Shown one piece after another: positions 34,523-46,662 of a DNA stretch of 64,000 nucleotides (position 1 is the first letter of the stretch; each line of letters opens with the position of its first letter). This DNA is from Telopea speciosissima (taxonomy: Eukaryota; Streptophyta; Magnoliopsida; Proteales; Proteaceae). Both the position numbers and the translations under genes were made by a program. The notes beneath the pieces are model-generated. The model was given only the letters and a program-made list of their open reading frames with translations, had not been told where the DNA came from and made no database searches. The stretch covers positions 45,353,010-45,417,009 of the forward strand of contig NC_057925.1 of assembly GCF_018873765.1 (NCBI RefSeq). The letters are read 5' to 3'.

Positions 34523-35725
34523 TGTCACCCCCCGGCGATGATGACAACAGGACACGGACAAACATCAGTATCTCTCTCAAGAAGGACTCTTGTCCCTACA
34601 TCTAAATCAAATCACCCTAACATCCCTAAAATGACTTATAAGACCCTTTTACCAAATGCTGAAGGAGGTACTGCTCACCTTCCCCAACCACGGTGGTCCT
34701 GTTTCGACCAAAAAATGGTCCATTTGGACCTAACAAGTGAAATGAGGGGGACCATACTGTCCACGGTGCCGTAGACAGTGTCCCACGGCCTCGTGGAGGT
34801 CCCCCACGACAAGGGTGTACGGAGCCATGGCGCCGCAGGGGTTTTCAACGTCAATCTGCTGATGTCACCCACAGTGCCATGGAGAAGTCCCCCACGGTGC
34901 CGTGGAGGACTTCTTTGGCCCAAGCTGTGGGGCACCCTCCCCTATAAATAGGAGGGTCCCCCTCCCTCCAAAACACAGTTTTTTCGGGCAAAGGGACCCT
35001 CCCAGCTCATTTTTTTATCCCTTTTTTTTTCCCAATTCTCTCCCTCTTCAGCGTCTGTTGGAGCAAGACTCCAAAGGCATGGGTAGATTCTTCGATTACC
35101 CACTCGAGTAAAGAGCGGTTCTTGTCCCGCAACTTCGTTATCCCGTCAGTGTATGGATAACGAAAAATCCCCTTCGCAGTTGTTATTCTGTCTGCATACA
35201 GATAACGAGAATCCCTTATATAGCCGTTGCTCTGCCAGAAGTGAGTGACGAAACCCATCTCATATAGTCCTTACTCTGTCCGACAAGAGAGAGGCAAGCC
35301 GATCGTCTGTCTCCACCTGAGCCGTGGGACATCGCATATTTCGTATTTGGTGCATTTTCATTTATTTCTTGTATTTCTTGACAGGTATCTGTCTCTCTCC
35401 TTCTTATTATTTTTGGAGTAATGTAGACAATTAAAATAATTTGCTTTAGTGTACATAGTAAATGATTTCTTATTTGTCATGATTAGTACATCATAACCTA
35501 GCCTTGCATGTTAGTATATGATATATTATTAAGGGAGAATATTCGAAAATAAGCATCTAGTAAAAAGACCGGTTTATTCGAGCGAGGTGGGTGCCTAACA
35601 CTTTCCCACTCTCGTAACCTGACTACTTATCCTGAATCTCTGACCAAACCATATGAAATCTCGTAGCCCTTTCCGCTAACCCCGGATGGGGCTACACCCA
35701 TTGGGTCCTAGGCCCTAATCCTAGA
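34523..35725 (+). mobile_element. LTR of a Tat/Ogre-like gypsy element (5' LTR)
   Basis: It starts TGTCACCCCCCGGCG at 34523, has a TATA box CCTATAAATAGGAGG (34942-34956) and a CT-rich leader. Between 35575 and 35720 it has the string GAGCGAGGTGGGTGCCTAAC, CTCTCGTAACCTGACTAC and CTCTGACCAAACC, which I know from the region before the PBS of Tat/Ogre-type plant elements. The exact 3' boundary is uncertain and part of this block may be leader. No gag-pol follows; the internal part is missing or unrecognisable. The LTR interrupts the RTE LINE to its left. Confidence 0.6.
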
Positions 35726-35735
35726 TGGTGACTCC
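35726..35735 (+). promoter_or_regulatory. Putative primer-binding site (tRNA-Arg type)
   Basis: TGGTGACTCC resembles TGGCGACTCC, the PBS of Tat/Ogre elements complementary to a tRNA-Arg 3' end, with one substitution. Confidence 0.5.
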
Positions 35736-35739
35736 ATTT

Positions 35740-37175
35740 CTTTATGAAGTATGATCCCAATCCCCATGATGATATGTCGGAACGATACACCGTTATTCAT
35801 CAAAGCTAATCTTTGTCGCCATAAGGCTGAGGAACCCTCGTCCCGAGAACCACGGTACTTACAATGACCATACCACCTCAAACGACTCTAACTAAGTTTT
35901 TCATGTATCGGAGCTATTTCCAACCCAACTCTAATGTATTCCTTATTTTATACTGAAAAATTGAATCGAACTGTTTACACCAAAACCGTGAAACCTTTTA
36001 ATATATGTTTCGCTTTTGGTTTCAAATTTGAGACAATTTAGTTGAACAGTTTAAGTAAACCATTTAAATCGTATGTTAAACAGTTTAAGAATAAACAATC
36101 ATGGTAAGAATAAATAAATCCCATTAATAAATTAAGAGACATTCAAACCTTTTGAATAAAATATTAGCACATGGAAACAACTATAACCTTACAATTATTA
36201 AAAGAAAACATACAATTTTTGGTGGGAGGAATAAAAAATTGTAAGAAAACCATCTCTTTCCATAATCACATGGAATAATAGAAACTTTATTATATCTGAA
36301 TGCGTAGTGGAAATAATCGATTCGGATTTTTTTTCATATCCCATGAATACCAAACCATACAAGATTAACCACAAAAGAGTTAGTTAGATTTGCTAATCTA
36401 AAGAGTTTCAAGTGTTGCTCTTCCTCCAGGTAGTGGTTCTTCCTCCAACAAGCACACAAAGAAGGATGTTTATGAACCTTTTTTGGTGCAACCTAAGTTC
36501 TCCAAGTCAATGCAAAAATCTCTTCAAAACTTAAAAAAATACTAGGGTTTTGAACAAACCTTAACTCTCAAAAGCAAGAGAGCAAGAAGAAACAAGAGAG
36601 AGAAAGAGAGCCAGGAGAGTTAGGCCAGGGGAGGGGAGCCAGGCTTAGTCGTTCGTGGCTCCCTCGCATAGGCGTTTCTTTTATACGTGGGGAACTAATT
36701 GTGGTCCCCCACTGCTTGTGAAAGTCTATGACCCTCTCTCCTCCAAAATGTTTGACTTGAATCGCAACGTCCAATTCTAGTGCACGTCTAATTGGTGAAA
36801 AAGCAAAATCTTAAAGGAAAATAATTATTTATTTTAATTTCAATGGATAATTAAAGTTGTTGCACCCATGGAAGAAAAAATCGACTGAAACCTGTCGAAA
36901 CCACCGAGTTAACTCGGTTTCACAGGTTTCTGAGACGAGTTGAAGGGGGATTTTATAAAATCCCTCGATTCGACTGGGCTTCGATGGTTTCGACTAGTTT
37001 CGACCATATTTCGGTGGTTTCGACACATATGCCCATCGAAACTAGGGAAAACTTGGCTCAAACTAAGACAAATAGTATTTATGCAAACTAGACAGACATG
37101 TTATGTCTAATATCATTTAAGTAAAATGTATTTCATTTACTTAAGATATTATTCATAAATAAGCAAATACCCTCT
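35740..37175. other. Intergenic, LTR-like and TTTCGA-rich sequence
   Basis: From 36280 to 36700, AAGAG/GAGAGAAAGAGAGCCAGG sequence with TTTTATACGTGGGG resembles a minus-strand LTR promoter and leader, but ends and PBS were not found. From 36880 to 37060 there are many GGTTTCGA/TCGAAACC words; similar words recur at 38460-38580, on the other side of the hAT element at 37184. Confidence 0.4.
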
Positions 37176-37183
37176 ATTTGAAT

Positions 37184-37879
37184 TAGGGTGTCAACGTCGG
37201 TTGTCTCTCGGCCTAGACGGCCTCATCAGTGTTAAGGTGTTCGGGCTTGCATTGGCGGACAATGTTTAATTTTGGTCGGTCGGTGTGGTCTTTAATCGGG
37301 CATCCTTAGGTCTTAAACGGGCCTCGGTCGGCTAGTGACCTATTTAACTCTAAACGGGCACTAAACGGTACTAAGCAAATAATGTCCTCCTAGCATTGCT
37401 CAAATTTAAATATTACAAATGCAATAAAATGCACAACTGCGCCTTGAACACGAGCGTAAATACCAATGCCTGGGTTCATTCACTTGTTAGATTATGGTAG
37501 AAGTTAATTAAAGAAGCCACCTTAATTCCAAATGTAATCCTTATTAGATTATAAGATCCCATCATAAAACAAACCCTATGAGGAAACGTGTTAGATTGAA
37601 TCCACAAACAATTACTCAAAGACTGAAATTTTGATTTCGAGACTAAATAGAAAAAAGAAAAAAAGAGGTGGAATTTGGAAGGTTAATTAGGGTTAATGGT
37701 TTTTTTTTGGTAAATAATTAAGGTTAATGGTTACTTAGTCATTTAGGACGGTTAGGTTACCTAGGTCGTTAGGGAGTTGGAAGTTGGAACGTTTGCGTTT
37801 GGGTCTTTTCTCTTTTGGCCGTTTGACCATGATTGTGCCTTGGGGTTGGGGGTAGAATAGGTAATAATTAACACCCCTA
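37184..37879. mobile_element. Non-autonomous hAT-type element, third copy of the TAGGG(G)TGTCAA family
   Basis: A 696-bp element with ends TAGGGTGTCAACG and TTAACACCCCTA and perfect 8-bp duplications ATTTGAAT at 37176-37183 and 37880-37887. Internal GGTCGG words (37195-37370) are like those in the copies at 11647 and 13668. A short frame on the minus strand (37735-37935) crosses the end of the element and is not a gene. Confidence 0.9.
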
Positions 37880-38153
37880 ATTTGAATCCAATAAAAATAG
37901 TTAAAAAATAAAATTTCAAAAGAAAAAAAAGTCAACCCCCCAGTTCAAGAACAACAATTGGATTTTCGACGATAAGTGCAATTTTCAACTTTCTAATATT
38001 GGGTTTTTTTTTCTAAAATCTAAAATTTTCATAAATCTTAATATGGTAAAACATTGCTAAAAACCAAAAGTGCAGTAAAATATTCATTTGTTTTGATTCC
38101 AAAAAAATATTTTCATTCAAAGCAATTTTGACAACATTGGCGCACACCAAATT

Positions 38154-38311
38154 AAGTTTGACCGGTACATAACTCCTTCAATATAAATCAGATTTAAGCA
38201 ATCTTGGACTTGTTGAAAAGCTATCAAAACAAGACTTTCTAACGAATCCAATGTTGTTTAAATCTATTCATATTGAAGGAGTTATGTACCGGTTAAACCT
38301 TTTTCGATACC
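38154..38311. repeat. Imperfect inverted repeat, arms about 42 bp
   Basis: GTTTGACCGGTACATAACTC followed by CTTCAATATAAATCAGATTT is mirrored by AAATCTATTCATATTGAAGG and AGTTATGTACCGGTTAAAC, with about 75 bp between. No coding potential. Confidence 0.8.
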
Positions 38312-38319
38312 ATGTCCAA

Positions 38320-40952
38320 GAACAATATACAGTATCAAACTTGGATCAAAACCACAAGAAATATTTTTAGTGTTCTCTATATGAAACCAATGCACGGATT
38401 GGATGTAAAATGTCAAAAATAGGCAACACAATAAGAATTAGGGCAAAAAAACAATTTCTGGGCTTCGAAACCAAGATTCGAGTTAGTCTGGAGAAAGTCC
38501 TAGGTTTCGACCGAGATATGGTCGAAATCGAGACGAACTCGATTTCTGGCTGATCGAAACCTATTCGAAACCCGAGTTTTAAAACCTTGGTTACATCATA
38601 TCTATTAAATAAAATAAATTAATTATTTTATTAACAAATCATTTTCAAAATGAATAATTACATAATAACAATTATATACCAATCCTCCACTAATCAACAT
38701 CATCATTATGGAATCTAGGGCACACATGTCAATATTACCAAATCCTATTCCATAGTACATGTCTATATCAAAGTGTCTGTGTACGTGATTGGAATTGCAA
38801 AATTGGATTTAAATATTTTGAATCATATATATAATTAAAATTTAATTTTATGTAAATAAATTTTGCAAACCATTTCTAAAATAGTACAAGATCCCGATTC
38901 TCAGCTGACTATTCATAGACAATCTCTCTTTCTTGATGTTCCCCAATCGGGCACTGAAAACCTTATTGAGCGACTCTTTCACTCACAAAACGCTTACCCA
39001 CAGCCAACATATAGAATTTGGACCATAGGACTTTCGTCATTGATATACTAAAGTACGCGTTCATATTTTGTAGTGACAAGCCCGATCAAGTATAGGGGTT
39101 CAGTGATTATGTCTATCCCTTACCTACAACTGATAATAATACATGCAAAAATCGACATGATAAGATTCTTTGCCAACACGCACATGTGTATGCACACACT
39201 ACCACTGTATAATGAAATATTGCAATTTTTTTTCTTAAGATAATGAAAATTTACACGATTATTTTATTGATCATTGATCTGCTTTCTACATTTCAGCCAT
39301 TAAATCCATGTTGTTGTGACCCCATTATCTCCTCCCCTCTCTCTTGCTGCTCTTCGTCGCAACTCACCAGTGCTTTTCATCTATCTCCACTCTCTCCTCT
39401 CCGCTTTCTCCCCCTCTTTACCCGTCCACTCTCGACCCTACCCCAACCCCTCCCTCGCCGCCCTATCTCTTTTCTCCACCCCACCCCTGTTTCATGAAAC
39501 GTCGTTTTCCAATATAAAGACTCCGGAGGCCCGGCCTGCAAGTGGACATTATCATACTGACACTCCAATTTGAGAAATTCCACATTTAATCTTGTCAGAG
39601 TCCCCTGATCTTTAAAGAGATGAGGAGAAGAAAAAAGTACAAAATCAAAAGCATTTCTTCCCAAAGGTTGTCGTTTCTTCTATTCTTTTCCTGCCTGCTT
39701 TCTGTCAGGAAAGATATTCGAAATTGCTTGTCATTTATGTTTATATGACTTTGAAAAGATATATCCCAATTGGAGATTTCCTGTGTCCCAAGAAAAGAAA
39801 ATTGAATGATTCTACTGCTCTGTTTGTTTCGGTTTTAAATTTAACCTGAAAATTTCCTTCAAACAATTTCTCATGTAAAATTTTAACATTTCTCTTAATG
39901 TTTCGAATTTCGGGGATTTAAGATAGTCAGCCAGTATCACCGTTGCCATGAGATAAGCATAACTGCTAAACAAAAAATGCAAATATGCCACTGATCCGCT
40001 GGCTGCTAATGAGTAGGAACTACACAGATGCCAGGTCTTGAATTCCTGTGAAGAGGGAAGAGGGGGGGGGGGGAGGAGGAGATGACCAGCAGTAGGGATA
40101 GGGAAGAAAGAGGGGGGTGTAGTGGGGGTAAAGAGAATGGGATTGCAAATTGACAGATTTAAAGGCTAAAATGCAGAGATGGAGATCCAACAATCAATAA
40201 AATGTTAGCTTATACAATTCTATTACACAGTGCTAGTATGTAAATCCCCCCTCCCTAATAAATAATACAACCAAATCTGAAATTTCCTTTAAAATTTAAA
40301 CCATTCATGGATGAACCGAAGGAAACAATAATAAGCTCTTCTCATCTTTCACTCATAAACCAAAACCTTCTCATGGTCATAGGTCAGGGTGCATCATCCC
40401 CAAAAGCCAGGTAAAGGAATTAATGTGAGACATTTCAAATAGATGATCCCTCCGAGTCATAACTCATAAGGGGCTTAAAACCATGGCATCATGAAAACAT
40501 GGTATCACATATGTTCCAATCTATAGTGATTCTTAAATCCTCGCTTGCCTCCATATAGCTACGGGGCAGAGAGAGCATCTCAACGATATCTGCTATGCCA
40601 CATGAGTACAGGAGAATGGAGATGCTTTCTCAAGCCCAAAGATCATTGAAGACATAAAAGCAAGAGACCCGGACTCACTCGGACCTCAGTCGTTACAAAA
40701 TCACAGACAACAAATATGAGTATCCACAGAACAGCAAACAAAAGCTGCACCATATGGTGGCATCACATATCATGCTGTAGGGATTTAGAAATTTCCTTAC
40801 TAGTATGAGCAGGTTCTAGTCTGAGACATTAGGCAGCACCAGAGTCCAACAGATGATACTTAATACAAGATATTGCCCATGCTACAATTCCAGGAAATTG
40901 AAGTACCTGAATTTTAATTCCTTCTACAGAAAAAATCTACCCATCCCTTTAT
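38320..40952. other. Intergenic and 3' flank of the SUMO gene
   Basis: AT-rich, with CT-rich blocks at 39310-39490 and a G13 run near 40060. Open frames at 39243-39664 are low-complexity Ser/Pro/Leu or Arg-rich and overlap on both strands, which argues against coding. The SUMO 3' UTR probably lies in the right few hundred bases. Confidence 0.5.
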
Positions 40953-43584
40953 CTAGGCAGTTGCACCACCTGTCTGGTGCAGCATTGCGTCAATCTCATC
41001 CCCATCTTCCATCTCAAGCTGCAATGAAGAAGGTAGAGTTAGAGCTTTGGTCTTTGACATGTATGGACTGATCATTAAACCCCCTATTGATGAAACAAGA
41101 AAAAGCAAAGCAAGAATGCAGGAGCAATAGAGAGACCTCATCAGGAGTCTGTTCTCCTCGGAGACGACGGCCATCAAACAAAAATGCAATTGAGTTGAGC
41201 TCCACAGATTGTCGATCACAGTATGCATTCATGAGCTTCCGCAGCTGAGTGCTTCTCTTGATCCTAAAGAACACTTCATTTCCATCCTAAAAGCAGAAAC
41301 AGCAAAATCAACAGATGTTAAGTGTGTTGCCAAACTGCATCAGTGTCTGTCGCAGAGCAGTGACAACAAACCATTTGAAAACCCTCAGTAACAATACTGG
41401 AAATAAAACCGAGTTCTAAAATAGTATAGTGAGAATTCTAATGACCAAGAATAGGATTATGAATAAAGGACATTCTGGCAGGAGCATTTCATATTATAGA
41501 CTTAGTACTAATAAGCAGGAAGAGTCACTGCTGACTCAAGGCTTGATGAAATAGCAATTGAAATCAAAATGTCAAGCAGAACAATCGAGAATATCATCCA
41601 GGAAGGGTCTGGTTAAGTTGGTTACCGGTTGATGTGTACATGAAACCAGAACAGATTCAAACTGAGTAGTCAAGCTGAATCAAGATTTGCCAATACCCAT
41701 ATATGTTTTACTGTGCTTAATTGCCAGAACTCACCAGCTTACAAGAACAAAGATGTTCATTTATTCTATCAGCAATACAATACTTGCTGCAGACTCTATC
41801 TTAATAACAAAAAGCATGAAAAATCATTGGAGAAGTGTGCATGAGTGTACATTGGCATTACAGCTATGATATCAAACAAGTGTGCACAAGGATCAACAGA
41901 ACCAGCAGAAATGGTGAATGAACCCCAGTTTTTGTGGAATATTCAAATTTGAACTTTGGGCCAGGCTATCGGATATTTCAGACAACTGATCACAGAGCCG
42001 GAAAATCCACAGCCCCTGTGCATCAGATCCACAGTCTACAAATGCAACCTAACAAAGATAACCAGAATAACATATAGTACCACTATACAGTGCCATGATA
42101 ACTTACTAGAGTAATGGTTTACACAACCACACTACACACAATCAATATTCATATTGGATTATGATGAACATGTAACAGTGACTCCCCACCTCAGAATCAA
42201 CTTAATAACACATAGGGAAAGCTAATCTCTGACAAAATCCTCTCAAACAAAGAGCTATTTATATAAAATAATAGCACTCAATATCCTGGAATGCATTTTT
42301 AAGTCTGAAATCACTATTCAAAGAAAGAGAAAAGTGAGGAACTAAAAGAAAATTTAAATACTGAAAATAATTGGAAGAAAAACCACACTTCTTATCCAAC
42401 TTTAAAAAATTTAGCCTCAATCACAAAATTGTTTTATCTATTAGCATCTCAAGGCCTAAAACCATCTCCTACCCACTCATTTCTATGGTTACCCACGGGG
42501 TTCTAGGAATATCAATTTGATTCCAAAACTACCAACGCCCCATGATGATGGGAATGGAGACCACATTACTAATATGACAACACATGTGAGGGATGCTCCA
42601 AGATGAAAAATAATCAAATGTTCCCCCTCCAAAAAACATGACTGAAACTTAATCACTTATCTAATCTGCAAATACTATACAAAAAGATCCTCTCAGCATG
42701 TGCTAATTAGGATTTTGGATTCCGTGTTTCCCATTTTTAACAACGTTTGTACTGCAGTATACACACACAAACTCTTTAACAATAGACATTATTCTATCTC
42801 TTTTCTTCTCCTATATCATATTCCACCTTGAAAATTATCAGTGCATACTCCACCACTGTTTCAGACTGAGAGACTCAAATCACGTGTTCCAACTAGAAGG
42901 CCATGAGAGCATATAATAGGTCATGTAGGATTTACAGTTTTCGGACATAACTGGCATTAATCCCAGAAACTTCACATCCTCGAGTAAAAGCCAAATCAAT
43001 TTCAAGTAAAAAAAAAATCAAGCAGGAATGACACCATCAGTTACTGGGTTTTCCCCTTCACAGTAAAACATAACATCATTCAAAACACAAGCATACAGTG
43101 CATTAGGTTAAAAAATTAGCACATTACAGAACTTTGAAGTTTGCAAAATAAAAAAAGGAAGAATCTAAACAAGTGAATGATCATAATCCGATCATAGAAG
43201 TAGATGAAATACTCTTGACAAATGATAATTATGAGCAAAACGGAGCCTACATATCCAAATTACATAACCACAAGGAGTTCTGAAGCACCAGTAAACTCCA
43301 GAAATACGTGCAGTCAAACCGAGAAACCCTAAAACTGAACTATCTAAGTAAAAGGTCTGTTAATGGAACCAAATACATGTCGAAGAACGCAGAGGATCGA
43401 AGTAACGGAAACAAGGAATCAAAAAACAGCGCCAAAGATGAACCCTAGTGGAACGAATCGAGAAGGTAAAGCGAAAAGCATAAGAGAAAGAGGATCAAAC
43501 CTGACCCTTGACCTTGAGATTGATGTGAGCCACCGACTGATCGGTGGGCTTCTTGTCTTCCTCTTGGTTCGTTACAGCCGACAT
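40953..43584 (-). CDS. SUMO: SUMO (small ubiquitin-related modifier), three exons, 99 residues
   Basis: Exons on the minus strand are 43584-43501 (28 codons), 41286-41137 (50 codons) and 41018-40953 (21 codons plus TAG). All introns are GT-AG in phase 0. SUMO is conjugated to target lysines by the SAE1/2-SCE1 pathway, mostly in the nucleus. The protein has a flexible N-tail ([16 protein letters not shown]), the ubiquitin fold ([58 protein letters not shown]) and the C-terminus HQTGG followed by ATA, so a ULP protease must expose the diglycine. Length is normal for plant SUMO1/2. Intron 1 is 2.2 kb. A CT-rich leader (43585-43620) precedes the start. The sequence looks functional with no odd residues in the fold. 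Confidence 0.96.
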
Positions 43585-43767
43585 TCTCTCTCCCTCTCTC
43601 TCGTTGTCTCTCTCTCCGCTATTCGCAGGTAACGACGCGAGACGATGAGGCTTCGCCTTCCCTTTCTCCGCTGCAAACTCACGCAACCGCAAGGACACTG
43701 CGTACAGTGTTTTCTTCGTCGCTGTTTCCTTCGTTTTCTTCACCCAATTGTACTTTTTTGTAATAAA

Positions 43768-43951
43768 CTTCAGGGAAGCAGTTTTCTGTACGAGAGTGTG
43801 GCTTACGCCAGCATTCCCATGTGTCAATCTCTTTCTTCCTTAAAATAAAGGGGTAGAGATGTCTTGTCACATGGGGGGAGAAGAGAGATAGACTCATGGG
43901 AGTGCTGGTGTAGGCCACACTCCTGGACAGAGATCTTTTTCCCTAAACGTC
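43768..43951. mobile_element. Fold-back MITE just upstream of the SUMO gene
   Basis: The left arm, about 43768-43842 (GAGTGTGGCTTACGCCAGCA, TTCCCATGTGTCAATCTC), is mirrored by about 43875-43951 (GACTCATGGGAGTGCTGGTG, TAGGCCACACTCC). Arms are about 75 bp with roughly 80% identity and a loop of about 33 bp. It begins about 185 bp upstream of the SUMO start codon, inside the likely promoter. Confidence 0.8.
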
Positions 43952-44228
43952 AACCAATAAAAAGAACTTTTGTTTTTGTACCAATACAAGCACAGAAGGG
44001 TATCAAGTTCCTCAAGTCTCAATTCTTCAAGGAAAATGTAAAGAGGCGAAAAATAAATCAACGGCTCAGATTGCTTGGATGAATTGAAAGGGCCTCTCGG
44101 GCAGAGAGATCAAGAGAGAAAAGCACACAAAAAATCCGGAAAATCCAGATCCCATTGACCCGCAGCCTCAAGTCAATACGGAATTAATTTTTAATTGAAA
44201 CAAAGTATTATTTTCATTTTTTGGAAAA

Positions 44229-44396
44229 GGAACGCCACCCGGTTGTGCGTTTGGGTGTGTACCTGCGTCAGACACACATGGGCGCAAAATGACCAACCCA
44301 ACCCCATAGAAAAACAATGTTGTAGTGGTGTACTGGACATTTCATGTTTGGTTGTGTATGGATGCAAGTACACCCAAACACACGATCCGGGGTAAG
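44229..44396. repeat. Short inverted-repeat element (MITE-like)
   Basis: CCGGTTGTGCGTTTGGGTGTGTACCTGC on the left is mirrored by GCAAGTACACCCAAACACACGATCCGG on the right, with arms of about 28 bp around a 110-bp centre. No coding potential. Confidence 0.75.
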
Positions 44397-44651
44397 TTCT
44401 TTCTTCTTTTTTTTTAAGGGTTTTTTACAAATGTCTCCCTAAAAATACTCATTTGTCTAAATGCATCCTTACAACTTTTCTAATTGCAAATTTTCCCCTA
44501 CTTTCAAAATAGTGTAGCATTTTGGTCCAATCCGTTAGTTTGGAAGGTTAGATGTTAGTTTCAGGGAATCTAATGACCAAAATGCCCTTGTGACAAAAAC
44601 CCACAAAAATTAAAGAGTAAAATGATCAAATCGCCCTCATCTTTCCCAAAT

Positions 44652-45127
44652 CGTTTAGGATTTGAAACTGAAAATCAAACCTTAAACCATTTGGGGAAGA
44701 TGAACCCTAAAATCAAGATTTTCCAATGCTAGATCCTTTGAGAAGCGCAAAATCACAGAGAGGTCCACAGAGATCTCCATCCCTTGCCTAAAAAGCTCGT
44801 TCTCATAGCATCCTTGGTAGGAAGAAATGAGAGAAGGTGGCACAAAATAGCATCTGGTAGATCACTGAAGTCCACATCCTTACTGGTTCTTTGGAGCTTC
44901 CTTTGTCCTCCTCCACTATTATCTTCCATATTGGTCTTTCCTCTGCTTGATTTGTCTAACACAAGAAAACACCAGAATTGTCAACTAAAAAAACAAAAAC
45001 ATAATCCACACACAGAATCTCTGTGATTTTGCGCTTCTCAGAGGACCTGGCATTGGAAAATCTTGATTTTAGGGTTCATCTTCCGCAAATGGTTTAGGGT
45101 TTGATTTTCAGTTGCAAACCCTAAACA
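44652..45127. repeat. Inverted repeat (arms about 109 bp) enclosing an F-box fragment
   Basis: The left arm 44652-44760 and right arm 45019-45127 are inverted copies at about 88-90% identity, sharing AAATCAAGATTTTCCAATG, GAAGATGAACCCTAAAATC and AGAAGCGCAAAATCACAGAG. The 258-bp centre holds the start of an F-box gene on the minus strand. It could be a small gene-capturing transposon or a local inverted duplication; outer ends and target duplication were not found. Confidence 0.8.
44753..44929 (-). pseudogene. F-box protein fragment (F-box/LRR or FBD type)
   Basis: From ATG at 44929, 58 codons encode a Gly-rich start (MEDNSGGGQRKL) and an F-box core: DFSDLPDAILCHLLSFLPTK, DAMRTSFLGKGWRSLWTSL. 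This is the pattern of plant F-box/FBD/LRR proteins, whose F-box binds SKP1 in SCF ubiquitin ligases. A TGA ends the frame inside the left inverted-repeat arm, where similarity to the family also stops, so LRR and FBD parts are absent. The usual SKRWR motif reads GKGWR here. It is a truncated fragment, not a working gene. Confidence 0.8.
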
Positions 45128-45586
45128 ATTTTGCGCTTCTCAGTGATCCCATGTGTTTCTAATTATACAGTTGCACCTCCTGAGTTCCCATTCCATTAGT
45201 TAGGTGTTACGGTTTTGGTTAAATTTGTCCTCAAATGACTAATATACCCCTTTCAGGGTGTGAGCTTACCATTTTGCCCATATGGCATCCCTAATACCGT
45301 AATGAAGGCGTTTTTTCATATTTACCCTCATTTGTTGGATCGATCATGACAGTATAATGATCCAAGATTAAGAACCATGATTCTGAGATGCTATAACTAA
45401 TTTATTTTGTGAATTTGTCCTTTGGAGATAAGCATATCTATGTTAGACCGTATAAAGATACTTCTGCCAATTTATAAATAGGAAAACATAAATTTACATA
45501 CGGGAGAGCGTTCTCGGATTTTAAATCTATCGAATATTAGGCAGAGTTGCAATGAGGTTCCTAATAATGATGCATAACATACTCCG
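45128..45586. other. Intergenic, no gene recognised
   Basis: AT-rich DNA between the F-box inverted repeat and a copia LTR. The word TTTTGCGCTTCTCAG from the right arm is repeated at 45129-45143. Confidence 0.5.
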
Positions 45587-45803
45587 TGTTAGGGTTTAGG
45601 GTTTAAGCACAAGGTTGCTTAAAGCATTACACCCTCAGTATCTAGTTTGGAATACCCAGACTGCTGCCTCCAGCTAGTATTTATAGGGAACTAGGGTTTA
45701 GGTCAGATGGATTAATTACAAGATTGCCCCTCACAGTCTGAGTATTAATACAAGTATGATTATATTAGATCATATGAAAGGATATTACATAAATACCCTT
45801 ACA
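45587..45803 (-). mobile_element. 3' LTR of a minus-strand Ty1-copia element
   Basis: On the minus strand it begins TGTAAGGGTATTTATG right after a purine-rich tract (AAGAGGAGAT, 45806-45815, the polypurine tract) and ends CCCTAACA, giving inverted ends TGTWAGGG. It has a TATA box (CCTATAAATAC near 45676-45686 on the minus strand). The length of 217 bp suits a short copia LTR. The 5' LTR is not in the window, so identity between LTRs cannot be used. Confidence 0.65.
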
Positions 45804-46662
45804 ATCTCCTCTTATGTTCTACATATATCCACCACACATATATAGAAACCATTGTTCAATCAATAATTGAATCAATATAAATTGAATATCAATAATCCAA
45901 TAAATCAAAAAAGTAATAAGTAAATTTCAAGAAATAAAACTAGAGTTTTAGGTCAAAACTAAACCCAACAATAAATCTGAAGTTCCACATGCAAGTGGCT
46001 AAACCAAAAGAAATAATCAAAAAGAAAAGTTCTTGCAATCCATGTGACTTTACTCATCAAGTAAGTCATCCTCATCGAGATCCAAGTTCAACCGTTCTCC
46101 TCCATCTTCGTCATTCTCTGTAATTTGTCAAATATGAATTTCATAAGATAATATGATTCAATCATTTGTACAATAGTATCTAGTTCAACAATAAGAACTT
46201 AGTACATTCCATATATGGCTGAAGGTAAATAAAAAATAATAAGTATCATCAAGTTTCTTTACAAGAACTCGATCATATATAGTCTCTATCATAAGGACCA
46301 TACCATATTTCCATTTGGAATACTGTGTTCGTCATATCAGTCATAGATTTATATTGTATCATCAAATTTGGAATGGTACACCATACTATGAAAGACATGT
46401 CATCAAATTTGGAATGACATACAGACTTGCACAATATCATTGAAACATATCAGACATTTTTCATATTCCTTTGTGGAATAACAAAGTAAGAAAAGTTCAC
46501 ATGAAGAATTTGCTACACCATCAAATTTGGAATGGTTTCACAAACCCTCATACTTAGTAACCTAACTAAGTTATCTAAAACATGTAAACTATCTCGAATG
46601 CTTTCCAAGGCTAGATGAGATTCGAATAATTCAAAATAATACTGAATTAGGTTAAGACTTGA
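45804..46662 (-). other. 3' untranslated region of the minus-strand copia element
   Basis: Lies between the RNase H stop and the LTR. It includes the polypurine tract next to the LTR and three copies of CATCAAATTTGGAATG (46360, 46401, 46519). No open frame. Confidence 0.6.

Noticed and set aside
39243-39664. Three overlapping frames of 84-95 codons
   Set aside because: CT-rich DNA gives open frames on both strands; translations are Ser/Pro/Leu- or Arg/Gly-rich without family features.
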